Program-made: the position numbers and the translations under genes | In this document: positions 1 through 6,583 of the stretch, one piece after another | Layout of the letters: every line of letters starts with the position of its first letter | How positions within the stretch are numbered: position 1 is the stretch's first letter | DNA from: RGIG9114 sp045592865 | Lineage (GTDB): Bacteria > Bacillota > Clostridia > Oscillospirales > JAGBHD01 | Assembly: GCA_045592865.1 (NCBI GenBank) | Contig: JAZNVP010000111.1 | Coordinates: 1 to 12,175 of the forward strand | Length of the DNA stretch: 12,175 nucleotides | Direction: 5' to 3' | Notes under the pieces: generated by a model | Database searches by the model: none | What the model saw: the letters and a program-made list of their open reading frames with translations, nothing else | What the model was told of the DNA's origin: nothing

Positions 1-9
1 TTGCATATT

Positions 10-591
10 TCATTTATAGTACCTCCATTTTGGAGTTACCATTGCTTCAAAATCAAGGTCGGTGGAAACTATTACTTTAAACTTTTGTTTTACACGCTCT
101 TTGGGGTTCGGTTTCGGTACGGGTAGGTCAAGGGCGTGAAGTAAATTATGCCAACTTGTAACATTGTAATATGGTGCCAATCCCCGCCAACTAATTACAC
201 CGCTTTTTCTGCGATGGTCAAAATCATCACTGCTTGACGGACGAAGTCTCAGATACTCTTCAACAAATGCCTTGGTGTGTTTTTCTTTGCGTTCTTCATA
301 TGTAATTTTGGGTACGGGATAATTTTCCTGTAGCCACTGGGACAAGTTCACCTTGTACCTGTGTTTAAAAACGGGATGCGGCGGCATACCTTTTTTCTTA
401 AAATCAGTAGTCGTGGGGTAGCGCCCCTCGTCCTCTTTGAACTGCTCGATTCGGTCACGAATCGTCTTGTCAGTCCAATTGGTCAGCGGCATATCTTCTA
501 AAATGTCGCTTAGTTTCTCGCAAATCTCGGTATTCTTTTGGTCCCTTGAAAGTTGCGAAATTGCCTCTTGTAATGCGGTTTTTCTGGTCAT
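10..591 (-). CDS. Hypothetical protein with two HNH-endonuclease-associated-type repeats
   Basis: About 193 residues from the ATG at 589-591; a TTG three codons upstream (598-600) is also possible, but AGGA (603-606) lies only 2 nt from it against 11 nt from the ATG. No membrane segment or signal peptide. Two roughly 50-residue units are visible (about residues 42-93 and 107-159). Each has the pattern helix, arginine/tyrosine plus proline, short spacer, hydrophobic strand, then a Trp-Leu/Leu-Leu helix: 'GRYPTTTDF...LSQWLQE' and 'RLRPSSSDDF...WHNLLHAL'. This resembles the homing-endonuclease-associated repeat found beside HNH nucleases and in element-encoded DNA-binding proteins. No HNH or other catalytic motif is seen, so a DNA-binding role is inference. 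It is the terminal gene of the putative element, co-oriented with the interrupted sigG. Confidence 0.6.
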   Translation of the reverse strand: MTRKTALQEAISQLSRDQKNTEICEKLSDILEDMPLTNWTDKTIRDRIEQFKEDEGRYPTTTDFKKKGMPPHPVFKHRYKVNLSQWLQENYPVPKITYEERKEKHTKAFVEEYLRLRPSSSDDFDHRRKSGVISWRGLAPYYNVTSWHNLLHALDLPVPKPNPKERVKQKFKVIVSTDLDFEAMVTPKWRYYK

Positions 592-599
592 AGCTTTCA

Positions 600-617
600 A
601 AATCCTTTCTTGGATTT
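600..617. repeat. 6-bp inverted repeat at the element end, covering the RBS of the terminal gene
   Basis: AAATCC (600-605) and GGATTT (612-617) are perfect complements around a 6-base spacer, eight bases inside the proposed junction. On the minus strand the second arm contains the GGA of the ribosome binding site for the gene ending at 10. It could be an arm-type recombinase site or an RNA hairpin that masks the RBS; the sequence alone does not decide. Confidence 0.45.
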
Positions 618-625
618 CGACACTC

Positions 626-922
626 TATAACCATTGGAACGGCGTAGGTGGAAAAACGCACATTCTGATTTATATCGAAATTATCAATAGACTTTATCAG
701 CCCTATACACCCAACCTGAAACAGGTCATCAGGATTTTCACCTCTCCCGCCAAAACGCTGAATAACACTAAGCACCAATCTTAAATTCCCATTTATTAAT
801 TCTTCCCTTGCGTACTCGTTTCCTTTTTTCACTTCTTTTAAAAGTGCTTCCTTTTGTGCTTCCTTTAAAACAGGGAGTTTTGATGTATCAACACCGCAAA
901 TCGAAACCTTGTTATTATACAT
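626..922 (-). pseudogene. sigG: sigG, RNA polymerase sporulation sigma factor G, 5' part only (interrupted)
   Basis: SigG directs late forespore transcription, including germination and DNA-protection genes. The first 99 codons match it closely: the SigG-specific N-terminus 'KVSICGVDTSKLPVL' (residues 5-19), then region 2 with 'NGNLRLVLSVIQRF' (44-57), 'DDLFQVGCIGLIKSIDNFD' (65-83) and 'RFSTYAVPMVI' (89-99). The family then continues with a G-E-I-R-R-Y-L-R-D block, which is missing here. The open frame runs on to 470, but those 51 codons are an out-of-frame reading of the neighbouring element gene. Full SigG is about 260 residues, so the -10 recognition helix, region 3 and region 4 are lost. 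The truncated product should be unable to recognise promoters. Start is the ATG at 920-922 with GGAGG (929-933) 6 nt upstream. Whether the 3' part survives beyond an excisable element is the key open question. Confidence 0.9.
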
Positions 923-928
923 TTCGCG

Positions 929-933
929 CCTCC
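929..933 (-). promoter_or_regulatory. Ribosome binding site of sigG
   Basis: GGAGG on the minus strand, 6 nt before the ATG at 920-922. A near-perfect site, so the broken gene can still be translated if transcribed. Confidence 0.8.
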
Positions 934-948
934 GAAATAATTTAATGT

Positions 949-976
949 TATAATTAAATTATTACTTCTGTATGCA
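949..976 (-). promoter_or_regulatory. Possible sigma-F/sigma-G type promoter of sigG
   Basis: On the minus strand TGCATA (971-976) is separated by 15 nt from AATTATA (949-955), about 26 nt before the sigG start. The -35 resembles the G-C/T-A-T-A and TGAATA boxes of forespore sigma factors; the -10 fits poorly. sigG is known to be transcribed by sigma F and by itself, which makes such a promoter expected, but the match is weak in very AT-rich DNA. Confidence 0.3.
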
Positions 977-1098
977 CCATATAAACTTTTAAAATATTTT
1001 TATTATCGACATATTTCACTTGATTTTTTAAATTCAATCTTATTTAATTTGGAATAAATAAATTATAAATATTTTTTTAAATTTTTTAAATAAAAGTC

Positions 1099-1127
1099 TT
1101 GACTATTAAAGCAAAGTGTGCTATAAT
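1099..1127 (+). promoter_or_regulatory. Sigma-A promoter of tRNA-Gly
   Basis: TTGACT (1099-1104), 17-nt spacer, TATAAT (1122-1127). The tRNA begins 18 nt after the -10, giving a short 5' leader. Near-consensus vegetative promoter. The preceding stretch 923-1098 is extremely AT-rich and shows no gene. Confidence 0.9.
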
Positions 1128-1145
1128 CTTTCTTGCTTAATAAAT

Positions 1146-1220
1146 GCGGGTGTAGTTCAATGGCTAGAATCCCAGCCTTCCAAGCTGGTCGTGTGGGTTC
1201 GATTCCCATCACCCGCTCCA
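1146..1220 (+). tRNA. tRNA-Gly (anticodon TCC)
   Basis: Folds as a full cloverleaf. Acceptor GCGGGTG/CACCCGC (1146-1152 with 1210-1216). D stem GTTC/GAAT. Anticodon stem CCAGC/GCTGG around loop CTTCCAA, anticodon TCC at 1179-1181, reading GGA (and GGG by wobble). T arm GTGGG-TTCGATT-CCCAT. Discriminator T at 1217 and an encoded CCA at 1218-1220. Total 75 nt with no defects. Confidence 0.97.
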
Positions 1221-1225
1221 AAATT

Positions 1226-1260
1226 AAAACTCCGCCGCAGTATTCTGCGGCGGAGTTTTT
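1226..1260 (+). terminator. Intrinsic terminator after tRNA-Gly
   Basis: GC-rich perfect hairpin: ACTCCGCCGCAG and CTGCGGCGGAGT around the tetraloop TATT (1241-1244), followed by a run of T. Classic rho-independent terminator six bases after the tRNA. The next gene starts only 28 nt beyond it, so transcription of that gene may depend on read-through. Confidence 0.95.
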
Positions 1261-1273
1261 ATTATACTTACAA

Positions 1274-1278
1274 AGGAG
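1274..1278 (+). promoter_or_regulatory. RBS that fixes a TTG start
   Basis: AGGAG, 9 nt before the TTG at 1288. It supports TTG initiation for the CNNM gene; the protein begins directly with the first hydrophobic helix, as expected for this family. Confidence 0.75.
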
Positions 1279-1287
1279 TTTTTTATT

Positions 1288-2598
1288 TTGGACAGTATAT
1301 GGCCCGGGCTTTTGTTGCAGTTGGTCCTTATCCTATTGAATGCCGTTTTTGCCTGTGCGGAAATAGCGGTAATTTCGGTTAATGATATCAAGCTTTCAAA
1401 AATGGAAGAAGAGGGAGATAAAAGGGCAAAAAGGCTTTTAAAATTAAAGTCTATACCTGCAAAATTTCTCGCGACTATTCAGATCGCTATAACACTTTCG
1501 GGATTTTTGGGAAGTGCTTTCGCGGCTGACAATTTTTCCGATATTTTGGTCGAAGCGATCGTTAATACCGGAATACCTGTTCCGAGAACGGTTTTAGATA
1601 CCGTTTCGGTCGTTCTGATAACCTTGATTCTATCCTATTTCACCCTCGTTCTCGGGGAACTTGTTCCTAAAAGACTTGCGATGAAAAAGGCAGAGTCATT
1701 GGCTCTCGGACTTTCGGGAATTATAGCATTTATCGCTAAGGTTTTCAGCCCTATCGTTTGGCTTTTGACCGTTTCAACCAACCTTGTTTTAAGGCTTTTC
1801 GGCATTGACCCTAACGAGAACGAAGAAGAGGTCAGTGAAGAGGATATAATAATGCTTGTTGATGAAGGAAATCAGCAGGGCGTTATTGATCCCGAGGGAT
1901 CAAAGATAATTCAGAATATCTTTGAGTTTGACGATACCCCCGTTGGAGACTTTGCGACCCACAGAACCGAAATGGCGGTGCTCTGGACCGACGGAAGCCT
2001 TGAGGAATGGGATGAAACTATCCACGAAACGAGACACGCGCTTTATCCTATATGTGAAGAAACGGTAGATAATATCGTTGGAATTCTCAACACGAAAGAC
2101 TATTTCCGTCTTCGCGATAAAACGAGAGAGAGCATTATGGAAAACGCGGTAAAACCTGCGGTGTTTGTTCCTGAGAGCATTCACGCCGACGTTCTTTTTA
2201 AGAGAATGAAACAGACCAGAAACCACTTTTCAGTTGTGCTCGATGAATACGGCGGCGTCTTAGGACTCGTTACTATGAACGACCTTTTGGAGCAGCTTGT
2301 TGGTGAGCTTATCGATCAGGACGATGCCGATTCGGATGAAAACGATATCGAGGTTATCGATTCTAACACCTGGCTTATCAAGGGTGCAACCGAGCTTCAG
2401 AAGATATCCGAGGCGCTGGACGTGGAACTCCCCGTCGAAGATTACGATACCTTCAGCGGCCTTATCTTTGATGCTTACGGCTCGGTTCCCGACGACGATA
2501 CCACCTTTGAAATTGATGTGTATTCATTGCACGTAAAGGTCAAAGAAATAAAAAACCATATGATAAAAACAGCACTCGTTTGCAAAACGGGTGAATAA
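1288..2598 (+). CDS. CNNM-CBS-CorC/HlyC family membrane transporter
   Basis: 436-residue integral membrane protein of the family often labelled hemolysin or magnesium/cobalt efflux protein; recent work on the family points to Mg2+ (or Na+-coupled Mg2+) export. Residues 1-190 form the CNNM/DUF21 domain with hydrophobic segments near 7-31, 60-80, 107-125 and 138-162 and the family motif 'LGELVPKRLA' (122-131). A CBS pair spans about 215-335, ending in the hallmark 'DEYGGVLGLVTMNDLLEQLVGEL' block (319-341, key residues DEYGG and VT-NDL). The C-terminal CorC/HlyC domain covers about 353-422. The start is TTG at 1288 with GGAG 9 nt upstream; no ATG fits as well. No clear promoter lies between the tRNA terminator and the gene. 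Family assignment is firm; transported ion is not shown by sequence. Confidence 0.92.
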   Translation: MDSIWPGLLLQLVLILLNAVFACAEIAVISVNDIKLSKMEEEGDKRAKRLLKLKSIPAKFLATIQIAITLSGFLGSAFAADNFSDILVEAIVNTGIPVPRTVLDTVSVVLITLILSYFTLVLGELVPKRLAMKKAESLALGLSGIIAFIAKVFSPIVWLLTVSTNLVLRLFGIDPNENEEEVSEEDIIMLVDEGNQQGVIDPEGSKIIQNIFEFDDTPVGDFATHRTEMAVLWTDGSLEEWDETIHETRHALYPICEETVDNIVGILNTKDYFRLRDKTRESIMENAVKPAVFVPESIHADVLFKRMKQTRNHFSVVLDEYGGVLGLVTMNDLLEQLVGELIDQDDADSDENDIEVIDSNTWLIKGATELQKISEALDVELPVEDYDTFSGLIFDAYGSVPDDDTTFEIDVYSLHVKVKEIKNHMIKTALVCKTGE

Positions 2599-2632
2599 CA
2601 AAAAACCACGCTTAAAGCGTGTTTTTTTGTTA
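2599..2632 (+). terminator. Terminator of the CNNM transporter gene
   Basis: CACGC/GCGTG hairpin (2607-2621) flanked by an A-run and followed by seven T, directly after the stop codon. A/T flanks extend the stem. Good rho-independent terminator for the plus strand; the A-run on the left would serve as a U-run for minus-strand transcripts too. Confidence 0.85.
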
Positions 2633-2633
2633 T

Positions 2634-2819
2634 AATAGAATAGGTTAGGAGAAACAATCCTGTTACGACGCGAAATCTTTGATTTTGAGACAAATTTTTA
2701 CTAAAAATTTGTCCTATTCTATTGAAATGAGAGTCGTGCAAAATTAAATTATAATATTTAATTTTGCTAAAGCCACTTGATAAGAGGCTTGTCAAAACGC
2801 TTTTAGAGCGTTTCGACAA
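2634..2819. repeat. Cluster of seven inverted repeats between convergent genes
   Basis: The space between the transporter terminator and ypeB is packed with perfect or near-perfect inverted repeats: an outer pair AATAGAATAGG/CCTATTCTATT (2634-2644 with 2713-2723), AGGA/TCCT (2647-2661), AAATC/GATTT (2673-2685), a 12-bp perfect pair around one base (2689-2713), a 12-bp perfect pair with a 6-base loop (2738-2767), a hairpin with 5+3 bp (2770-2790), and 5+7 bp with one mismatch (2789-2819). No coding frame is credible here. The last hairpin pairs best in minus-strand RNA (G-U instead of A-C), so it may help end ypeB transcripts. It could be a miniature inverted-repeat element or a structured RNA; neither is recognised. 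Confidence 0.65.
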
Positions 2820-2829
2820 ACTACAATCA

Positions 2830-4146
2830 TTATATGGAAAGGGCTCCGTTTTCGCCTATCAGAAGGATAAGAACGCTTTCTTCTTCGCCCGTTTCGGCGT
2901 TGATATAAATAAGCAGGTCTTCGTCGCGGGTGCCCTTGCATCTTAGTTCATAGCAGAGTTTTTCGGTGCTGTTGTCGGGAATAAGGCAGACCTGACTTGA
3001 AATTAATTTCGCAGTTGGCGGCAGCTTTGCAGCGGCAGTATTTTCGTCAATATTTATGGCGGGGAGATCTCTTCTGAAATGGTTAACGAGATAACCGCGG
3101 CTATCAAAAGAAACTATCGACCCGTCTTCCATAGAAACTCCGACCTTAATTAAATCGGGGTAGTATATCACCGAGTTTTCACTGTGCGCGTAGTTAATAT
3201 AAAAGATGCCGTCGCTTATCTCGTAATAGGTCTTTCTTAAAGACTCTATCCCAACGGTCTTTAAAAACTCAGTTGCCTTTTTCTCGGCTTCGTCGGTGGA
3301 AATTTTCTGATCTGCGGCGGTCTTGTCGGATATCATATATATCAAAAAGCCGCCGTTTTTTGAGATCGAAACCGAAAGGTTCTCATAAGAATAGTTAAAT
3401 GCGGGCATATTTCCTTCGGAGTCTTCGCCTTTTTGAAGATCAGCTCCGTTTATTCCGGTTATTTTAGCCGCAATACTACGCGCCGAGGCTTCGTCAATTT
3501 CCTCGGAAGCGAGAACCTTAGGTTCTTTGTTCATAATGTGATCTGAGAAGGGTCCATCGTAAACGAGCGTGGGGTATTCCGAAAAACTCTGATCAATGGT
3601 GGAGAGGGTCTCGCCCAAAGAGTCTTGGACAGAGGGGGAGTCCTCAGACGGCGTGACCGCACCGCTTCTGACCGAATCGAGAAGGGATGAGAGTTCTTCG
3701 TTTATGCCGTCGGCGTAGTCGATAAATGAATAAAGAGTGTTTGTTTCCTCTTCGGTTATCTCACCCCCTAATCCCGATTTTTCGGATAGATATATGGAAT
3801 AGTCGGCAACCTGCGCAAGAAAGGTGTAGGTCTTGCCTAAAATACCGTTATCGGCAGGGATATCAGAAAGAGCGTATCTTGCGGCAGCGGTATCGCTTGA
3901 GAGTTTAACTGCAACCGAGTTGAGCATTTTGTGCGACGTCGAATAGATGCCCTTTAAAAGAGTGGAACGGATATTCATAACGTAGGTCTGAAGATCCCCG
4001 ACCGAGCGAACCGTGTTGTTTGTAATATCGGCGGTGAGACGGTTTATCTTTTTCTCGTGGGTGAAAACGAGGACGGTGGCAACTATAAAAAGCGCCGTTA
4101 AAAATGAAATAATTCTGATAAGACAACGTTTTGTAATTCTAATCAT
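2830..4146 (-). CDS. ypeB: Germination protein YpeB
   Basis: 438 residues, close to the usual YpeB length. In Bacillus, YpeB sits in the spore inner membrane, is made in the forespore, and is needed to localise and stabilise the cortex-lytic enzyme SleB. Visible here: one N-terminal membrane helix (about 10-29) after a basic start, a long helical region (about 35-190), the family motif 'YPTLVYDGPFSDHI' (191-204), then three PepSY-like units (about 211-275, 283-355, 365-430). Start ATG at 4144-4146 has AAGGAG (4155-4160) 8 nt upstream. It stands alone between convergent and divergent neighbours; sleB, its usual operon partner, is not adjacent. A SigG-type promoter was sought upstream and none was convincing. 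Retention of an intact SigG-regulon gene argues that the lineage sporulates or did so recently. Confidence 0.92.
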   Translation of the reverse strand: MIRITKRCLIRIISFLTALFIVATVLVFTHEKKINRLTADITNNTVRSVGDLQTYVMNIRSTLLKGIYSTSHKMLNSVAVKLSSDTAAARYALSDIPADNGILGKTYTFLAQVADYSIYLSEKSGLGGEITEEETNTLYSFIDYADGINEELSSLLDSVRSGAVTPSEDSPSVQDSLGETLSTIDQSFSEYPTLVYDGPFSDHIMNKEPKVLASEEIDEASARSIAAKITGINGADLQKGEDSEGNMPAFNYSYENLSVSISKNGGFLIYMISDKTAADQKISTDEAEKKATEFLKTVGIESLRKTYYEISDGIFYINYAHSENSVIYYPDLIKVGVSMEDGSIVSFDSRGYLVNHFRRDLPAINIDENTAAAKLPPTAKLISSQVCLIPDNSTEKLCYELRCKGTRDEDLLIYINAETGEEESVLILLIGENGALSI

Positions 4147-4210
4147 AACTTCAACTCCTTGTTCCTTTTATTTTTACCCTTTAAATGAAAAATATTCTAA
4201 TTATAAAAAC

Positions 4211-4239
4211 TTGAAATGAAGCGGGAAATGTAGTATAAT
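4211..4239 (+). promoter_or_regulatory. Sigma-A promoter of the nifZ-thiI operon
   Basis: TTGAAA (4211-4216), 17-nt spacer, TATAAT (4234-4239). Expected transcription start near 4246, about 26 nt before the preferred start codon at 4272. This arrangement argues against initiation at the upstream ATG at 4257, which would leave almost no leader. Confidence 0.88.
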
Positions 4240-4271
4240 TACCTAAATATATTTATATGGGAAAGATGAAG

Positions 4272-5408
4272 ATGATCTATTTCGATAATGCCTCAACAAC
4301 AAGGGTTTCTGCGGCTGCTTCCGAAGCGGCTATGTTTTCTATGCTTGAAAACTTCGGGAACCCCTCGTCCTTGCATAAACTCGGCATTGAGGCGGAGGAG
4401 AAAATATTCGATTCGGCAGAAATAATTGCCGATATTTTGGGCGTTTCTCCCGACGAGATATTCTTCACGTCTGGCGGAACCGAGGCAAATAATATCGCCA
4501 TAAGAGGTGCTCTGGAGGCCAGAAAAAGAAATTTCCCGAGGTTTATATACGATTCTGCAGAGCATGAATCGGTAATAGAGATCGCCAAAAGGCTTTCGGA
4601 GAACGGGTTTGACGCAGTCGGCGTGGAGCCTGCCTCTTCGGGCAGTGCCGATATAGAAAAGATCGTCGAACTCGTTGACTCTAAAACAGGGCTTGTCAGC
4701 ATAATGCTCGTTAACAACGAAACGGGTAGTGTGACCGACGTTAAGACGGCGGTTAAAAAGATCAAGGCGAAGAATAAAGACACGCTCGTGCATATCGATT
4801 GTGTCGCCGCGTTCTGCAAGACCGATATAAACCTGAAAAAAATCGGTGCCGACCTGATAACCGTTAGCGGACATAAGATCCACGCTCCCAAGGGTGTCGG
4901 CGCTCTTTACGTAAAGAAAGGCGTCAGAGTTCTCCCCGTTCTTGTGGGCTCGGGTCAGCAAAAAGGAATAAGACCGGGCACCGAGAGCGTTCCGCTTATT
5001 GCCGCTTTCGGCGTTGCCGCAAAAGAGGCGGATAAAAAGCAGAGCGAGGTTTATAAAAAGGCGCTCGAAATAAACGACTATTTAAGAAAGGCGCTTTCTG
5101 AGATAGAGGGGGTTAAAATAAACTCTCCCACGGACGCGTCGCCTTTTGTTCTGAATTTTTCAACTAATGCTGTTGGAAGCGAAATAATGCTTCATTTCCT
5201 CGAGGGACACGATATATACGTTTCGGCGGGATCTGCCTGCGCAAAGGGCGAGAAAAGCCACGTTCTCAAGGGAATGAAACTCGGCAACCGAGAGATAGAC
5301 ACGGCTTTAAGGATAAGTCTTTCGGAGGAAAACAGTATAGAGGAAGCAGAGATATTCATTTCGGCGCTTAAAGAGGGGCTTTCAAAGCTCCAGAGGAGTT
5401 ACAGATGA
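4272..5408 (+). CDS. nifZ: Cysteine desulfurase, NifZ/IscS-like, partner of ThiI
   Basis: PLP enzyme that takes sulfur from cysteine and holds it as a persulfide. Counting from the chosen start, 'YFDNASTT' opens the protein (residues 3-10), 'TSGGTEANN' (66-74) binds cofactor phosphate, 'SGHK' gives the PLP lysine K202 and 'SAGSACAKG' carries the active-site cysteine C323. About 378 residues, usual for class I desulfurases. Three ATGs compete (4257, 4266, 4272). Only 4272 has a Shine-Dalgarno-like GGGAAAG (4259-4265) at proper distance, and it gives the family's usual 'MIYFDN' start. The stop overlaps the thiI start by 4 nt (ATGA). In Bacillus the desulfurase beside a rhodanese-less thiI is the dedicated NifZ; the same role is inferred here. 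Confidence 0.93.
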   Translation: MIYFDNASTTRVSAAASEAAMFSMLENFGNPSSLHKLGIEAEEKIFDSAEIIADILGVSPDEIFFTSGGTEANNIAIRGALEARKRNFPRFIYDSAEHESVIEIAKRLSENGFDAVGVEPASSGSADIEKIVELVDSKTGLVSIMLVNNETGSVTDVKTAVKKIKAKNKDTLVHIDCVAAFCKTDINLKKIGADLITVSGHKIHAPKGVGALYVKKGVRVLPVLVGSGQQKGIRPGTESVPLIAAFGVAAKEADKKQSEVYKKALEINDYLRKALSEIEGVKINSPTDASPFVLNFSTNAVGSEIMLHFLEGHDIYVSAGSACAKGEKSHVLKGMKLGNREIDTALRISLSEENSIEEAEIFISALKEGLSKLQRSYR

Positions 5409-6583
5409 GAGAAACTATTTTAATAAAATACGGAGAGATAGCTCTAAAGGGTCTTAACAAGAACTCCTTTGAAGAGGTTCTTATAAAAAACATAAAAAGA
5501 AGACTTAATTCGGCGGGTAAATTCAAGATAACAAAGGCGCAATCAACGATCTACGTTGAGCCGAAGGACGAAAATGCCGATATTGACGAAGCGGTATCAA
5601 GAATTGAAAAGATATTCGGAATAGCGGCGTTCGTCAGAGCATTAACGGTTGAGAAGGACTTTGAGGTAATTTCCCGCGCCGCTGTCGAGTATTTAGGGGA
5701 TAGATTAAGAAGCGCTAAAACCTTTAAGGTCGAGGCTAAACGTTCGGATAAAAGCTTCCCCTTAAACACCCCGATGATCCAGAGAGAACTCGGCGGAGTT
5801 TTGCTTTCGGCGTTCCATCATTTAAAGGTCGACGTGCATAACCCCGAGGAAACGGTGGTCGTTGAGATAAGAGACGATTATGCATATATCCACGAGGCGC
5901 AGAAAAAGGGCGCAGGGGGAATGCCGCTCGGAACAAGCGGGGAAGCAATGCTTCTCTTGTCGGGCGGGATAGACAGTCCCGTTGCAGGATATATGATCTC
6001 AAAACGAGGAGTAACGCTTTACGGTATGCACTTTGTTTCTCCGCCGTATACGAGTGAGAGGGCAAAGAAAAAGGTTATAAAACTCGGCGAAGAGATCTGC
6101 GAGTGGTGCGGAAGAATGGATCTTTATATAGTTCCCTTCACCGAAATTCAGGAAAGCATCAGAGATAGATGCAAGGAAGAATTTTTCACCGTTATTATGC
6201 GCAGATTTATGATGAAGATAGCCTCAAGGGTGGCAAAAGAAAAGGGGTGCGCGGCGCTCGTAACGGGTGAGAGCATCGCTCAGGTGGCGTCTCAGACTAT
6301 GGACGCGATAGTTTGCACCGATGCGGCGGCCGATATGCCGGTTTACCGTCCGCTTATTGGTTTTGATAAGAACGATATAGTTGAGATATCAAGAAAGATC
6401 GGAACCTTTGAAACGTCGATTGAACCTTATGAGGATTGCTGCACTGTGTTCACTCCGAAACACCCGAAGACCCACCCGAATTTAGAGGATATTTTAAAGG
6501 AAGAAGAAAAACTCGAAATAGATGAACTTATCGAAAAAGCGATAAGCGGGGTAGAAATCTTACGTTTAAGGAATGAGTTTTAA
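5405..6583 (+). CDS. thiI: tRNA 4-thiouridine synthetase ThiI (short form, no rhodanese domain)
   Basis: 392 residues. ThiI adenylates U8 of tRNA and replaces the oxygen with sulfur. An N-terminal ferredoxin-like region (about 1-60) and a THUMP domain (about 60-165) bind tRNA; the PP-loop 'SGGIDS' (186-191) binds ATP. The adenylation domain follows, with 'CEWCGR' (232-237) and 'YEDCCTVFTPKHP' (342-354), whose cysteine corresponds to the conserved catalytic one. The protein ends where the C-terminal rhodanese domain of E. coli ThiI would begin, so sulfur must come from a partner; the preceding desulfurase is translationally coupled (4-nt overlap, GAGGAG 6 nt upstream). The thiazole-synthesis role of E. 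coli ThiI depends on the rhodanese domain and is therefore unlikely. Confidence 0.95.
   Translation: MRETILIKYGEIALKGLNKNSFEEVLIKNIKRRLNSAGKFKITKAQSTIYVEPKDENADIDEAVSRIEKIFGIAAFVRALTVEKDFEVISRAAVEYLGDRLRSAKTFKVEAKRSDKSFPLNTPMIQRELGGVLLSAFHHLKVDVHNPEETVVVEIRDDYAYIHEAQKKGAGGMPLGTSGEAMLLLSGGIDSPVAGYMISKRGVTLYGMHFVSPPYTSERAKKKVIKLGEEICEWCGRMDLYIVPFTEIQESIRDRCKEEFFTVIMRRFMMKIASRVAKEKGCAALVTGESIAQVASQTMDAIVCTDAAADMPVYRPLIGFDKNDIVEISRKIGTFETSIEPYEDCCTVFTPKHPKTHPNLEDILKEEEKLEIDELIEKAISGVEILRLRNEF

Larger units (their letters stand above)
1..625. mobile_element. End of an integrated element interrupting sigG (partial, extends left of window)
   Basis: Reading the minus strand, an excellent SigG reading frame stops matching the sigma family abruptly after codon 99 (ATA at 626-628). 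From 625 leftward none of the frames shows sigma region 2.4, 3 or 4. Instead a different gene starts within 35 bp of the break. An abrupt loss of homology inside a nearly invariant motif, next to a gene with a homing-endonuclease-associated flavour, is what an insertion boundary looks like. No recombinase, capsid or transfer gene is visible here, so the element class (phage, ICE, skin-like) cannot be named. A deletion or rearrangement, or an assembly join, would give the same picture. The junction is placed at 625/626, give or take a few bases, because the G at 625 could belong to either side. Confidence 0.6.

Noticed and set aside
470..625. Extension of the SigG frame for 51 codons past the break
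   Set aside because: It is an out-of-frame reading of the start of the neighbouring element gene and has no sigma-like residues, so it is not a native C-terminus.
470..640. Intein or group I/II intron in sigG
   Set aside because: The frame has a Cys shortly after the break, but no intein block A or B motifs, and it ends at a stop. A group II intron would start GTGYG and be followed by long ribozyme structure; the sequence reads GTGTC and a protein gene starts within 35 nt.
437..784. Plus-strand open frame across the sigG junction
   Set aside because: Antisense to sigG and to the element gene; no RBS and unconvincing sequence.
1116..1382. Plus-strand open frames overlapping tRNA-Gly
   Set aside because: They cross the tRNA and its terminator and read the transporter gene in the wrong frame.
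2738..2767. AT-rich hairpin as a standard terminator of ypeB
   Set aside because: The 12-bp stem is almost entirely A-T and lies more than 60 nt past the stop without a following U-run; it fits the repeat cluster better.
4161..4230. SigG-type promoter before ypeB
   Set aside because: GAATA-like and CATnnTA-like boxes exist, but not at the proper 17-18 nt spacing; the match is too weak to annotate.
4277..4961. Two long minus-strand open frames opposite the cysteine desulfurase
   Set aside because: Composition effects of the coding strand; no RBS, no motifs, and the plus-strand gene is certain.
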